Source: Halobacillus ihumii
GTDB lineage: Bacteria; Bacillota; Bacilli; Bacillales; Halobacillaceae
Length of the DNA stretch: 64,000 bases
Direction: 5' to 3'
Assembly (NCBI RefSeq): GCF_902726645.1
Contig: NZ_CACVAO010000001.1
Span: 3,358,636-3,422,635 of the forward strand
In this document: positions 55,161 through 63,954 of the stretch, one piece after another
Position numbering within the stretch: position 1 is the first letter of the stretch
Layout of the letters: each line of letters starts with the position of its first letter
Translations under genes and position numbers: made by a program
The notes under the pieces: model-generated
The model's input: the letters and a program-made list of their open reading frames with translations, nothing else
What the model was told of the DNA's origin: nothing
Database searches by the model: none

Positions 55161-56060
55161 TTATCGGTCTGCCTCAAGTAAAAAAAGATACGTAATAATA
55201 GCGCCCTGAAACTGTTTTATATCAACACCGGTTTTTTCGATAAATTTATCAACGCGATATTGTAAACTGTTTCTATGCATATAAAGCCGTTTAGCTGCCA
55301 AAGTCGCATTCGAGCCGGACTCGAGAAAGACTTGAATTGTTTGAAGCAGATCTTGATCATCGCGAACAGTGGAAAATAATGAATCAGAAATCATGGTTCG
55401 TTCCGCTTCGGGCATGGATTCAATGTATAGAGATGGAATCACTTCTTGAAAGGTTGCCACAGGACCGATGCTGTTTCGCATGGAGATATGAAAGCATTTC
55501 TTTGCCCACTGAAAAAATGAGGGACCTTCAAGTGGTGATTCACTAAATTCACTAAGATAAAAATGAATTTTTGTATAAAAGTCACTCATTAATACATCAA
55601 TCAGTGGCTGAAACGTAATCGTTTCCTGATTGTTTTCCATGATTTCTTCAATAATGACACCTTGCTGATGATCCTCCCATAGCAGCGGCATCACGCGTGG
55701 AAAAAAGGATTGCAATGCTTCCTGAAACGTTTGACGGTCAATGTTTGGATCAGATAAGCAGAAAAATACAAACCTGAACTTTTGAGGCAGTGGTTCGGCC
55801 ATTAATTCATCTGAATGACCCTGAAGAAAACGGGACCAGGATCGCTCACGAGCCGTTGTTTGATCATCCCGTTTAGAAATAGGAGTTAAAATCAGCTGGA
55901 GAAGCTGAACATCTTTTTGGTTGAGCTCTGTTTTTAGAATGGCAATTACCTGCTCATCGCCCGTACGAAAAAGTTGGTACTTATTGGATAGTTCTATACT
56001 TTGCTCTTCGACAGCGATTAGCGAGGGGTAGATTTGTTTAAGTTGCTCGATTTTAGTCAT
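55161..56060 (-). CDS. PucR-type HTH transcriptional regulator
   Basis: 299 residues. An uncharacterised N-terminal sensor part (SLIAVEEQSIELSNKYQLF at the start) is followed by a C-terminal HTH_30 domain, VFLESGSNATLAAKRLYMHR and NSLQYRVDKFIEKTG, as in PucR and CdaR regulators of nucleotide-waste or sugar-acid use. ATG 56060 follows AAGGAAGGA. Being next to msmX hints at a link with sugar import, but this is speculative. Confidence 0.83.
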   Translation of the reverse strand: MTKIEQLKQIYPSLIAVEEQSIELSNKYQLFRTGDEQVIAILKTELNQKDVQLLQLILTPISKRDDQTTARERSWSRFLQGHSDELMAEPLPQKFRFVFFCLSDPNIDRQTFQEALQSFFPRVMPLLWEDHQQGVIIEEIMENNQETITFQPLIDVLMSDFYTKIHFYLSEFSESPLEGPSFFQWAKKCFHISMRNSIGPVATFQEVIPSLYIESMPEAERTMISDSLFSTVRDDQDLLQTIQVFLESGSNATLAAKRLYMHRNSLQYRVDKFIEKTGVDIKQFQGAIITYLFLLEADR

Positions 56061-56174
56061 AGCGTCCTTCCTTTTTGAAGAAATCTCTACTATTATAGTA
56101 ATACAAACAGTTATTTCAGCAAACAAAGGATTTTGTATAAAAATACAGGGAGAGAATTGAAGGAGGTTATGGAT

Positions 56175-56456
56175 ATGGATCAAGTACAGGAAAGAAGTCA
56201 ATATGGACCAGAGTCTAAAAATCGATTGAAACGAATTGAAGGGCAGGTTCGCGGTGTAATCAGAATGATGGAAGAAGATAAGGAATGTAAAGAAGTTGTG
56301 ACCCAGCTGGCGGCTGCCCGATCAGCTATGGACCGTGCTATCGGTTATATTGTAGCAAGAAATTTAGAAACCAGCATAAAACAAGCTCAAGAAAAAGACG
56401 ATGATTCTCAGGAATATATAGAAGAAGCCGTTAAGATGATTGTCAAAAGCCGATAA
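56175..56456 (+). CDS. CsoR/RcnR (DUF156) family regulator, altered ligand set
   Basis: 93 residues. A helical metal- or persulfide-sensing repressor: SKNRLKRIEGQVRGVIRMME and KECKEVVTQLAAARSAMDRA. The first Cys is kept (KECKE), but the next two ligand positions in the second helix read ARNLETS, with Asn at the His position and Ser at the second Cys position. ATG 56175 is eight bases after AAGGAGG; ATG 56169 is too close. No copper exporter is adjacent. It resembles YrkD of B. subtilis, a poorly characterised branch. Confidence 0.85.
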   Translation: MDQVQERSQYGPESKNRLKRIEGQVRGVIRMMEEDKECKEVVTQLAAARSAMDRAIGYIVARNLETSIKQAQEKDDDSQEYIEEAVKMIVKSR

Positions 56457-56457
56457 A

Positions 56458-56498
56458 GGATAAGCGCTGTGCCTGGTGCAGGCTTTCAGCGCTTATCC
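56458..56498. terminator. Hairpin with perfect 12-bp stem
   Basis: GGATAAGCGCTG (56458-56469) pairs with CAGCGCTTATCC (56487-56498). It is shared by the CsoR-family gene and the following minus-strand gene and has little T tail. Confidence 0.6.
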
Positions 56499-56506
56499 CG
56501 TCCACC

Positions 56507-56688
56507 CTACGATTCTGACTCCGATTGGTTGCCCTCCTCAGGGATCGGATGAGTTTCTCCAATCTGCTCTCTGCCGTAAACTGGCCAAGTAGGTTTCCCT
56601 CCAGCCATCCCTTCATTAATCATACGATCCACGTCCAGTTCCAAGCGTTTTTTCCCTTCCGGATCGTAATTTTTCTTATTATGCATGT
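56507..56688 (-). pseudogene. Small hydrophilic gene with a frameshift
   Basis: ATG 56688 follows GAGGTGATCAC and reads MHNKKNYDPEGKKRLE, then leaves frame near 56640. In another frame DVDRMINEGMAGGKPTWPVY continues to a Glu/Ser-rich end and TAG at 56507-56509. Joined, the two halves make a plausible 59-residue protein of a short Bacillaceae type I cannot name. Either a natural two-base insertion or an error has broken it. Confidence 0.5.
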
Positions 56689-56841
56689 GATCACCTCGTT
56701 TTTATTTTGTCCTAAAATGTTTTCCCTCACTAAGGCAATAATTGGACGTTACTAAGGCGCTTGCACTTTAGTTGTATTGGCATCAGTTGTTTAAGTCATA
56801 TATAATTGGATCAGTTCTATGACTGAAAAGAGGGAATGCCA

Positions 56842-57978
56842 ATGAATGTTGTTGTTTTAATAGTGGGTATGATGCTAATAGGAGCTGCAATCGGAGGGGT
56901 GACGAACCACCTCGCCATTAAAATGCTTTTTCGTCCATATAAACCGATCAAGATCGGGAAGTTTCAAGTTCCCTTCACGCCTGGGCTGATACCGAAACGA
57001 CGCGATGAACTATCTCGTCAGCTTGGTGAGATGGTTGTAAATCATCTTCTAACGGCAGACGGGCTGCGAAGGAAAATCGAGGGGCCTGCCTTTGAAAACC
57101 AGCTAACCACATTTGTTCAAGAAGAAGTAGAGAAGCTGCTGAACAATGATGATTCGATGCAGGCGATCCTATCTTCCCTTGATATCCATCTCGACCAGGA
57201 ACGTCTGGAAGACTCGATTTCCAGCTGGGTGGAAGAACGATATGATTCGATGATGAGTGGTGTGAGAGAGCGGTCAGCAAGTGAACTGCTACCTGAGGAG
57301 TGGAAATCAAAACTTGAGAATAGTGCTGACGAATTCGCTGTTTACATACAGGAACGTGTGAGAATCTACCTGGATAGTTATGAAGGAAAAGAGCGAATCG
57401 CTGATCTTATTGACGATTATTTGGACAACCAGGGGTTTCTCGGAAATATGATTTCCTCCTTTATGGGTTCAGAGCGACTTATCGATCGCATCCATCCAGT
57501 CCTCCTTAAATATGTTTCAGCCCGGGAAGCTACAGATTGGCTGCAAACCATGATTCAAGCTGAGTTAAGCAAAGCATTGAATCGTCCTGTGGTAGAATTG
57601 GAAGATAAGATTGGAAAAACAACTATATCTGAAGCACTCGGTAAGATTGTAAGTAAAGGACTGCCGATGGAGCAATGGCTTAACCGCTCCTTATCCGATT
57701 GGTCAAAACCCATTCAATCAAAAATCATTCTCGATGTGATTCCAGCAGTCACGCCTAAGGTGACAGAGCTGCTGGCTTCACAAATGGAGCGAATGATGAA
57801 CTCGATGAATTTATCCGGGATTGTCGAAGAACAAGTTTCGTCATTTCCCGTTGAACGCTTAGAAGATATTGTTCTTGGTATTTCCAAACGAGAGTTTAAG
57901 ATGATTACGTACCTAGGTGCACTGCTTGGGGGCTTGATTGGGTTCGTTCAAGGAATAATCGCAGTTCTACTGGGATAA
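56842..57978 (+). CDS. yheB: DUF445 family membrane protein YheB
   Basis: 378 residues. A hydrophobic N-terminus (IVGMMLIGAAIGGVTNHLAI) with KMLFRPYKP and FTPGLIPKRRDELSRQLGE, then a long helical extracytoplasmic-like part and a C-terminal membrane segment, match YheB. Function unknown. ATG 56842, eight bases after GAGGG, is preferred to 56836. It is followed by yheA as in B. subtilis. Confidence 0.9.
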   Translation: MNVVVLIVGMMLIGAAIGGVTNHLAIKMLFRPYKPIKIGKFQVPFTPGLIPKRRDELSRQLGEMVVNHLLTADGLRRKIEGPAFENQLTTFVQEEVEKLLNNDDSMQAILSSLDIHLDQERLEDSISSWVEERYDSMMSGVRERSASELLPEEWKSKLENSADEFAVYIQERVRIYLDSYEGKERIADLIDDYLDNQGFLGNMISSFMGSERLIDRIHPVLLKYVSAREATDWLQTMIQAELSKALNRPVVELEDKIGKTTISEALGKIVSKGLPMEQWLNRSLSDWSKPIQSKIILDVIPAVTPKVTELLASQMERMMNSMNLSGIVEEQVSSFPVERLEDIVLGISKREFKMITYLGALLGGLIGFVQGIIAVLLG

Positions 57979-58062
57979 AAAGCTTGTCCTATACATGACT
58001 AGACGAGTTTGTTATAGTGGGGAAGGAGTTACTCACTCAATATCTAGGAGGTACGTGAATTT

Positions 58063-58422
58063 ATGGCTAATATTTATGACAATGCTTACGATCTTGAAAA
58101 AGCAATTCGTAATAGTGAAGAATTTCAAGGACTGAAGGAAGCTTATGATGCAGTCATGAGCGAAGAGTCTGCGAAGAAAATGTTCGAAGATTTCCGCCAA
58201 ACTCAAATCACTTTGCAGCAAAAGCAGATGCAAGGCGAAGAAATTAGTGAAGAAGAAGTGGAACAAGCTCGTCAGGTTGTTGAACTGGTACAGCAGCATC
58301 CACAAATTTCAACACTGATGGAACAAGAACAGCGTCTGAACACAGTGATTAACGATGTCAGCCAGATTATTACGAAGCCTCTTGAAGAGCTGTACGGTAA
58401 TCCAGAAGAACCACAACAATAA
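58063..58422 (+). CDS. yheA: YlbF/YmcA family protein YheA
   Basis: 119 residues, all-helical: NIYDNAYDLEKAIRNSEEFQ and FEDFRQTQITLQQKQMQGEE. A member of the YlbF/YmcA (DUF964) family, whose better known members help RNA processing and competence or biofilm control. AGGAGGT site upstream. Confidence 0.93.
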   Translation: MANIYDNAYDLEKAIRNSEEFQGLKEAYDAVMSEESAKKMFEDFRQTQITLQQKQMQGEEISEEEVEQARQVVELVQQHPQISTLMEQEQRLNTVINDVSQIITKPLEELYGNPEEPQQ

Positions 58423-58433
58423 TTATTTTTGCT

Positions 58434-58464
58434 AAAAAAGTCGTCCCGAGGGGCGGCTTTTTCT
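58434..58464 (+). terminator. Terminator
   Basis: AAAAAGTCGTCCC pairs with GGGCGGCTTTTT (one G-U) around GAG, after yheA. Confidence 0.8.
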
Positions 58465-58547
58465 TATGTTTATTTAGCGATTTTTGCAGGAATTTTCAAG
58501 ATATAGACGAATTTTATAGAGTAAGCAAAAAAGCTAAGGAGGATATC

Positions 58548-59318
58548 ATGCGCTTTATAGAAATAGAGCAGAACGATAATGTCATCCATTTACGCCTTAA
58601 TCGCGGGGAAAAATATAATGCTTTGCACGTTGAAATGCTGCAGGAGCTTGCTGGAGCCGTTCAACAAGTAAAAGAACAGGATGGACAAGTTGTCGTTCTT
58701 TCTGGAACCGGAGCTGGCTTTTGTGCCGGCGGTGATATTACAATGATGAAAGAAATTCATAATCCCGACGTTTACGAACAAGTGATGAATGATATCGAGA
58801 CCATTGTAACAACGATCTATAACATGCCTAAACTTGTGATTGCAGCCGTACATGGTCCGGTGGTCGGGCTGGGACTGAGTTTAGCTTTGGCTTCGGACTA
58901 CTTGATTGCTGAGGCTGATGCAGATATCTCGATGAATTTTATCGGTATCGGCCTCGTCCCTGACGGTGGTGGTCATTTCTTCTTAGAGCAGCGCCTTGGA
59001 ACTCATCGTGCCAAACACTTTGCGTGGGAAGGACGAAATCTGCGGGCAAAGGAAGCCTATGACCTTAATATTGTAGATGTTGTCGTCAACGGAGAACTCC
59101 ATCAGGAAGCGGCTGATTTGGCGTTAAGATGGAGTCAGAGTCCCTTAAAGTCGATGGTGACGACGAAGAAAATTTACCATCAATATCGTCTCGATCAACT
59201 CTTGCAGTATTTGGCAAAAGAAAGACAAGCTCAGTGGGAACTGCGGCAATCCGAAGACCATAAAGAAGGGGTAGATGCGTTTTTAGAAAAGCGTAAACCA
59301 CACTTTAAAGGAAAATGA
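58548..59318 (+). CDS. yhaR: Enoyl-CoA hydratase/isomerase family protein (YhaR-like)
   Basis: 256 residues of the crotonase superfamily. The oxyanion-hole segments GTGAGFCAGGDITMM and VHGPVVGLGLSLALASDYL are clear; the position of the first catalytic Glu of true hydratases holds no acid (GPVVGLG), and the second region is FIGIGLVPDGGG. So the reaction may differ from hydration. The gene order yheB-yheA-yhaR-yhaQ-yhaP matches B. subtilis, but hemZ and yhaXYZ are missing. Confidence 0.85.
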   Translation: MRFIEIEQNDNVIHLRLNRGEKYNALHVEMLQELAGAVQQVKEQDGQVVVLSGTGAGFCAGGDITMMKEIHNPDVYEQVMNDIETIVTTIYNMPKLVIAAVHGPVVGLGLSLALASDYLIAEADADISMNFIGIGLVPDGGGHFFLEQRLGTHRAKHFAWEGRNLRAKEAYDLNIVDVVVNGELHQEAADLALRWSQSPLKSMVTTKKIYHQYRLDQLLQYLAKERQAQWELRQSEDHKEGVDAFLEKRKPHFKGK

Positions 59319-59346
59319 AAAAGTCGCGTGAGAGCGCGACTTTTTG
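59318..59346. terminator. Bidirectional terminator
   Basis: AAAAAGTCGCG pairs with CGCGACTTTTT around TGAGAG. Shared by yhaR and the convergent yhzD. Confidence 0.85.
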
Positions 59347-59351
59347 TAACA

Positions 59352-59537
59352 TTACCTATGGAATAAAACCAGGTGTCCTTCAGGGGCTACACAACGGTGG
59401 GTATAATCACTGAATCCATGTTCTTCAAGTTTGTTTCCCCCGATATCCTTGGCCTCTGCATCATTTTCAGCTTCAAATGATTCATCTAATACATTAGTTC
59501 CGTCTTTTTCGAATACAGTTAAAAAGTATTTCTTCAT
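59352..59537 (-). CDS. yhzD: YhzD-like small protein
   Basis: 61 residues: MKKYFLTVFEKDGTNVLDES, then AKDIGGNKLEEHGFSDYTHR and CVAPEGHLVLFH, matching the YhzD family found near yhaR in Bacillus. Function unknown. GGAGGG precedes ATG 59537. Confidence 0.85.
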   Translation of the reverse strand: MKKYFLTVFEKDGTNVLDESFEAENDAEAKDIGGNKLEEHGFSDYTHRCVAPEGHLVLFHR

Positions 59538-59692
59538 TATCGACCCTCCATGAACAAGTCTTCACTACTATATAATTTGTCATGAATGGTCGTTTTTCCT
59601 GCCTGATTCTGCATTTTCAAAAAAAGTTCATGAATTATTGAAACTACTGTAAAGATAATTCGTATGTTAAATGGGAAGAGAGGAGAATGATC

Positions 59693-60592
59693 GTGACGTT
59701 AAGATTAAATCATGTAACAAAGAAATTTGGTTCGCATACCGCGGTGAACCAGTTATCGCTAGAGATTCCAGAGAAACAAATCTTTGGGTTTCTTGGGGCT
59801 AATGGGGCGGGTAAAACTACGACATTTCGAATGATTCTCGGGTTATTGCAGGAGACGGAAGGGTCGATTTCCTGGAATAACGGAGAGATCGGTTATGATC
59901 AAAGTCATTTGATTGGCTATTTACCTGAGGAGCGAGGCCTTTATCCAAAAATGAAAGTGCGTGACCAGCTTGTTTATTTAGCAAAACTTCGCGGGATGAA
60001 TAAATCTGACTCGCTAAAGGAACTCGATTATTGGCTGGATCGTTTTAAAGTACCGGACTATAAAACGAAGAAAGTAGAAGAACTTTCTAAAGGGAATCAG
60101 CAAAAAATTCAATTCATATCAGCCGTTTTACATAAACCAAAGCTGTTGATCTTAGATGAACCGTTCTCAGGACTCGACCCTGTGAATGTGGAAATGCTCA
60201 AAGAAGCGGTTGTTGACTTAAAGGAGTCCGGGATGTCGATTGTATTTTCGTCCCACCGCATGGAGCATGTCGAGGAGTTGTGTGAGAACCTGTGTATTCT
60301 TCATCATGGGACGCCAGTTGTCCATGGCCACTTGAAGGATATAAAGCGTTCTTTTGGCAAAAAAAATGTTCGGGTGAAAGCTGACTTTGACACGGAATTT
60401 TTAAAACGAATACCAGGAGTCACCAAATATAAAGCTTTTGGAGAAGGCTGCAATTTGCAGGTAGAGAGTGAAGACATTTCGCAAAAAATTTTCACGGAGT
60501 TAAATGGAAAGGGATTTGTCAGGTCATTCATTCTTGAGGAGCCGTCTCTAAATGATATTTTTATCGAGAAAGTAGGTGCCTCTTATGAATAA
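59693..60592 (+). CDS. yhaQ: ABC transporter ATP-binding protein (YhaQ-like)
   Basis: 299 residues. Walker A GANGAGKTT (near residue 38), signature LSKGNQQK, Walker B LLILDEPFSGLD. The C-terminal extra domain fits the NatA/YhaQ class that pairs with NatB-type permeases. GTG 59693 lies seven bases after AGAGGAG; ATG 59687 is too close. It overlaps yhaP by eight bases. Confidence 0.9.
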   Translation: MTLRLNHVTKKFGSHTAVNQLSLEIPEKQIFGFLGANGAGKTTTFRMILGLLQETEGSISWNNGEIGYDQSHLIGYLPEERGLYPKMKVRDQLVYLAKLRGMNKSDSLKELDYWLDRFKVPDYKTKKVEELSKGNQQKIQFISAVLHKPKLLILDEPFSGLDPVNVEMLKEAVVDLKESGMSIVFSSHRMEHVEELCENLCILHHGTPVVHGHLKDIKRSFGKKNVRVKADFDTEFLKRIPGVTKYKAFGEGCNLQVESEDISQKIFTELNGKGFVRSFILEEPSLNDIFIEKVGASYE

Positions 60593-61829
60593 ATTCTTCA
60601 TTATGGTCGGTCATACGTTCATGAATCGAGTGAAAACAAAATCTTTTCTGATCACAACGCTTATTACGCTCATTTTAATTACCGCTCTGTCGAATATTCA
60701 AACGATTATTGAAACCTTTAGCGGGGAAGATGAGGCTAAGAAAGTTGCTTTAATTAGCGACAATGACGAGTGGAGCAGCACACTTGTCGAGATGGTATCC
60801 GTAAATGATGCGTTCACATTAGAACGAGTTGATCAATCTTTAGAGGAAGCAAAACAAGCGGTGAAAGAAGGAACGTATGAATCGGTCGTGAAAATTACAG
60901 CAGGAGAAGATGGGCTTCCAAAAGCTGACTATTACGCGGAGCAAATTGCTTCTACTGAAAACAGTGAACCAATCAAGCAAGCACTTCAACAAATTAAAGT
61001 AGAAATCGCTACCGAGGAAGCAGGGGTAGATCAAGCGACCTTACAGCAAATCTCCTCCCCGGTAACATTTAATACCATAGCTTTAGAGGAAAGTGCAAAA
61101 TCAGAAGCAGAACTGGCCCAAACACGTGGGTTGGTATACGTTATGTTGTTCCTGTTATATATGTCTGTCATTATGTATGGAAGTATGATTGCGACAGAAG
61201 TAGCCACTGAAAAATCAAGCAGGGTCATGGAAATTTTGATTTCAAGTGTTTCGCCGGTATCGCAGATGTTTGCAAAAATCATTGGAATAGCTCTAGTCGG
61301 AATTTTGCAGTTTTCCTTAATTCTGCTAGTGGGGTACCTTGGAATCCAGCAAGGCGGCGGAGGTTCAATGATGGAAGGGTTTGGTTTATCTAATATCCAA
61401 GGCTCCGTCATCGCATACGCTGTACTATTCTTTATTTTAGGCTATATGCTTTATGCTACCTTAGCAGCAACACTTGGCTCGCTAGTCAGCCGTTTAGAAG
61501 ATGCCCAACAGATGATTTCACCAATGATATATCTCATTTTAGCGGCTTTCTTTATTTCTATTTTCGGTCTGAATGCACCAGATTCTACTTTTATAACCGT
61601 AACTTCGTATATCCCATTTTTCTCGCCATTAATCATGTTCTTGCGCGTCGGAATGCTGGATATTCCAGTTTGGGAAGTTATCCTTTCGGTCGGAGTCCTT
61701 GTCGGATCGATTGCGTTGCTCGCCTGGTTTGGCGCCCGTGTTTATAGTGGTGGCGTACTGCTTTACGGAAAGTCATCATCATTCAAGGATATTAAGAAGG
61801 CTATCCAGTTGTCGAAGAAAGAAGGATAA
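60585..61829 (+). CDS. yhaP: ABC transporter permease (YhaP/NatB-like)
   Basis: 414 residues. One N-terminal membrane helix, a large extracytoplasmic loop (about residues 35-180), then five helices with MYGSMIATEVATEKSSRVME and LEDAQQMISPMIY, as in NatB sodium-export type permeases. Together with YhaQ it may expel sodium or an antibiotic-like substrate. ATG 60585 is coupled to the yhaQ stop. Confidence 0.9.
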   Translation: MNKFFIMVGHTFMNRVKTKSFLITTLITLILITALSNIQTIIETFSGEDEAKKVALISDNDEWSSTLVEMVSVNDAFTLERVDQSLEEAKQAVKEGTYESVVKITAGEDGLPKADYYAEQIASTENSEPIKQALQQIKVEIATEEAGVDQATLQQISSPVTFNTIALEESAKSEAELAQTRGLVYVMLFLLYMSVIMYGSMIATEVATEKSSRVMEILISSVSPVSQMFAKIIGIALVGILQFSLILLVGYLGIQQGGGGSMMEGFGLSNIQGSVIAYAVLFFILGYMLYATLAATLGSLVSRLEDAQQMISPMIYLILAAFFISIFGLNAPDSTFITVTSYIPFFSPLIMFLRVGMLDIPVWEVILSVGVLVGSIALLAWFGARVYSGGVLLYGKSSSFKDIKKAIQLSKKEG

Positions 61830-61835
61830 GGTAAT

Positions 61836-61876
61836 GAAAGCCTCCATCTTTAAAGGGTGGAGGTTTCTATTTTTTA
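61836..61876 (+). terminator. Terminator
   Basis: GAAAGCCTCCATC pairs with GGGTGGAGGTTTC (one or two G-U), followed by T-rich sequence. It ends the yhaQP operon. Confidence 0.75.
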
Positions 61877-61946
61877 TTTTGGATAAAGTGACAGAGGTTA
61901 ACTGGTGCTTTTTAACATATAAATAATAACAGGGTGGGAGACAGAA

Positions 61947-62882
61947 ATGAAGAAATTAATCCTAGGACTAGCTACGATTATAGTGGTTGGCCTAATCACT
62001 GGTACTTTCATTTACCAAAATCAAAACCAGAATTCATTGCTACAATTAAATAAGAAAAATGATAGGCTGGAAAAAACTAAATCCCCAAATCAAGTAGAAA
62101 AGCCTCAACCTAAGACATTAGAACCAGTAAACAATGACAGAGTCAGCTATACTTTGCAAAACAACGAGTTAAATATTACTTATGACAAAGGAAATAATTG
62201 GGTAAAAGTCCCGATTGAGAAAGATTTATTATTTAATGGGGAATACAATGGGAATGAACGAGAATTGATAAATGGGAGTTACATACTGACGGAAGAACGT
62301 GCAGCATTTTTATATAAGCAGGAAAAGGTGTTATTAAAATACTCTCTTGATCAAGGAACAACGTGGGAAGAAAGTGAGGTTACAGAAGCATTACCTGCCC
62401 TGCGCTTTAGAAAAGTAGACTTTTTAAATGATCGATTTGGATATGTTGTTCTTTCAGGTAATCGAACGATGTCACAAGAGCTTTCTACAGTCTTTTTAAC
62501 TCACGATGGTGGGGAGACTTGGAAAGAGACAGCATCTCCAGAAACAACGAGATTAATTGCGGATGGTGGTTTTGTAGATGAAAGTACAGGATTTATGTCC
62601 TATGGAACGATTAATCCCCAGGAGCCAAGTCTTTATGTTACGCAAGATGAAGGAAGGACGTGGAATAAAGCAGTCATCCATATTCCTGAGAAATATGATA
62701 AGGTTTTTGTCCAAGCCGAGTTTCCGGTAAAAGAATACAATCATTTATCTGTTTTACTTAATCAAGGGCCTAATGGTGATTATGCAGGTGGTAAAGTGAA
62801 AGGAAAATTTATTTCAAAGGATAATGGGTTAACGTGGGATTTTTCGATGGAGGTACAGCCGAATGGAACAAAACAAGGATAA
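61947..62882 (+). CDS. BNR/sialidase-like repeat protein, membrane-anchored
   Basis: 311 residues. An N-terminal membrane anchor (residues 5-24) is followed by a Lys/Pro/Asn-rich linker and a beta-propeller with Asp-box motifs: YDKGNNWVKV, SLDQGTTWEE, THDGGETWKE, TQDEGRTWNK and SKDNGLTWDF. No sialidase catalytic residues can be assigned. It probably binds a carbohydrate or protein outside the cell. GGGTGGGAG site upstream. It overlaps the next gene by 20 bases. Confidence 0.8.
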   Translation: MKKLILGLATIIVVGLITGTFIYQNQNQNSLLQLNKKNDRLEKTKSPNQVEKPQPKTLEPVNNDRVSYTLQNNELNITYDKGNNWVKVPIEKDLLFNGEYNGNERELINGSYILTEERAAFLYKQEKVLLKYSLDQGTTWEESEVTEALPALRFRKVDFLNDRFGYVVLSGNRTMSQELSTVFLTHDGGETWKETASPETTRLIADGGFVDESTGFMSYGTINPQEPSLYVTQDEGRTWNKAVIHIPEKYDKVFVQAEFPVKEYNHLSVLLNQGPNGDYAGGKVKGKFISKDNGLTWDFSMEVQPNGTKQG

Positions 62883-63729
62883 ACTGATTAAAATAAGTGG
62901 ATGGACTCTATTTATTTTTGCGATTGGGTTTTTCTGTTTACAAGCAGGATATTTACTCGCACATGAAAGATTTCAAGTAGAGTATATTGACAACCGACTA
63001 TTTTACATCATCAATATTTTATGTGTGATTTGTTTATTTCTTGCCATATTACTATTACTTAGACTAACGAAAAGACTACTATTAATAGTAGCCAGTGTTT
63101 TGGGCCTATTTGTTATAGTTCAGGGCGTACTGCTTGTTGACAGTAACCAAGTAATTAAAAATATAACAAGCGTATCACCTGACTTCGAACATGTTTTTTC
63201 GATTAAAGAGAATGTGGAGAGTGGAGAGGCGATTTATTATAGATCGTATTATGGTATATTAGCTCGCCCCAAAGAAACTTTGCCAAATGAAATAGGCGGA
63301 GAATATAAAGTGGAATGGTTAGCAGATGATATTGCAGCCTTTACCTATAAAGCAGACGATAATACGGTTCAGCAATTCATTGGAACTTACGGCGATCGGG
63401 GTAGTGGCAGGTCTTACTATTATGTGGGGCCGGAGATTCATGGAATATGGGAAGGTAATAACATCGAAGTGATAAGCAATACGGATGGAATTTTCGTTAC
63501 TGAAAATGGTAAAACGGAGTCTTTTGGTTGGGATAACATCGTTCAGTTCGGTACGCTTGCTGTTGTCCTAAAGAAGAGTAATGAAGCTGTTTGGACCATC
63601 TCCTTAGATAAAAACTTTGAAGTTCATTCCGATGCTTCCGAACAAACTGTAGGAAACATTAGTTTATATAAAGCAACAATGGAAATGAATCAGTCAACAA
63701 CTCTGTATTATAAAACTTCTAAAAGATAG
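62863..63729 (+). CDS. Membrane protein of unknown function with extracytoplasmic domain
   Basis: 288 residues. Three hydrophobic segments (residues about 10-32, 42-66 and 68-88) are followed by a long, beta-rich soluble part (KVEWLADDIAAFTYKADDNT, GIFVTENGKTESFGW). ATG 62863 follows GGAGGT within the end of the BNR gene, so the two are coupled and may form one surface complex. The family is not recognised. Confidence 0.75.
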   Translation: MEQNKDKLIKISGWTLFIFAIGFFCLQAGYLLAHERFQVEYIDNRLFYIINILCVICLFLAILLLLRLTKRLLLIVASVLGLFVIVQGVLLVDSNQVIKNITSVSPDFEHVFSIKENVESGEAIYYRSYYGILARPKETLPNEIGGEYKVEWLADDIAAFTYKADDNTVQQFIGTYGDRGSGRSYYYVGPEIHGIWEGNNIEVISNTDGIFVTENGKTESFGWDNIVQFGTLAVVLKKSNEAVWTISLDKNFEVHSDASEQTVGNISLYKATMEMNQSTTLYYKTSKR

Positions 63730-63766
63730 GACAAGCTATTTCTCTAACAAGGCTTGTCCATTTTTG
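63729..63766 (+). terminator. Terminator
   Basis: GGACAAGC pairs with GCTTGTCC, followed by ATTTTTG. It overlaps the stop codon of the membrane protein gene. Confidence 0.8.
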
Positions 63767-63896
63767 TTACAGTATCTATTTTGTAAATCAAATATCATAA
63801 TGGAGAAGTATGAAAAGCTGAAGAAGCCATGAATTATTACCATGGAACGATATTATGGGGGGCTCGCGGGACATGGATTATGTCTGTGTTACCTGA

Positions 63897-63954
63897 AAGA
63901 GTCTGGGACATATCTAAACCTCTTAAGTGAAAAACACTTTTGTCCCAGACTCTT
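63897..63954. repeat. Inverted repeat with perfect 14-bp arms near right end
   Basis: AAGAGTCTGGGACA (63897-63910) pairs with TGTCCCAGACTCTT (63941-63954). The 30-base loop itself contains AAGTG/CACTT. It may be a terminator for a gene entering from the right. Apart from this, 63767-64000 shows no gene I can support. Confidence 0.5.

Noticed and set aside
63829..63930. 33-codon frame (MNYYHGTILWGARG)
   Set aside because: No good ribosome site and it ends in the inverted repeat; no sign of a real protein.
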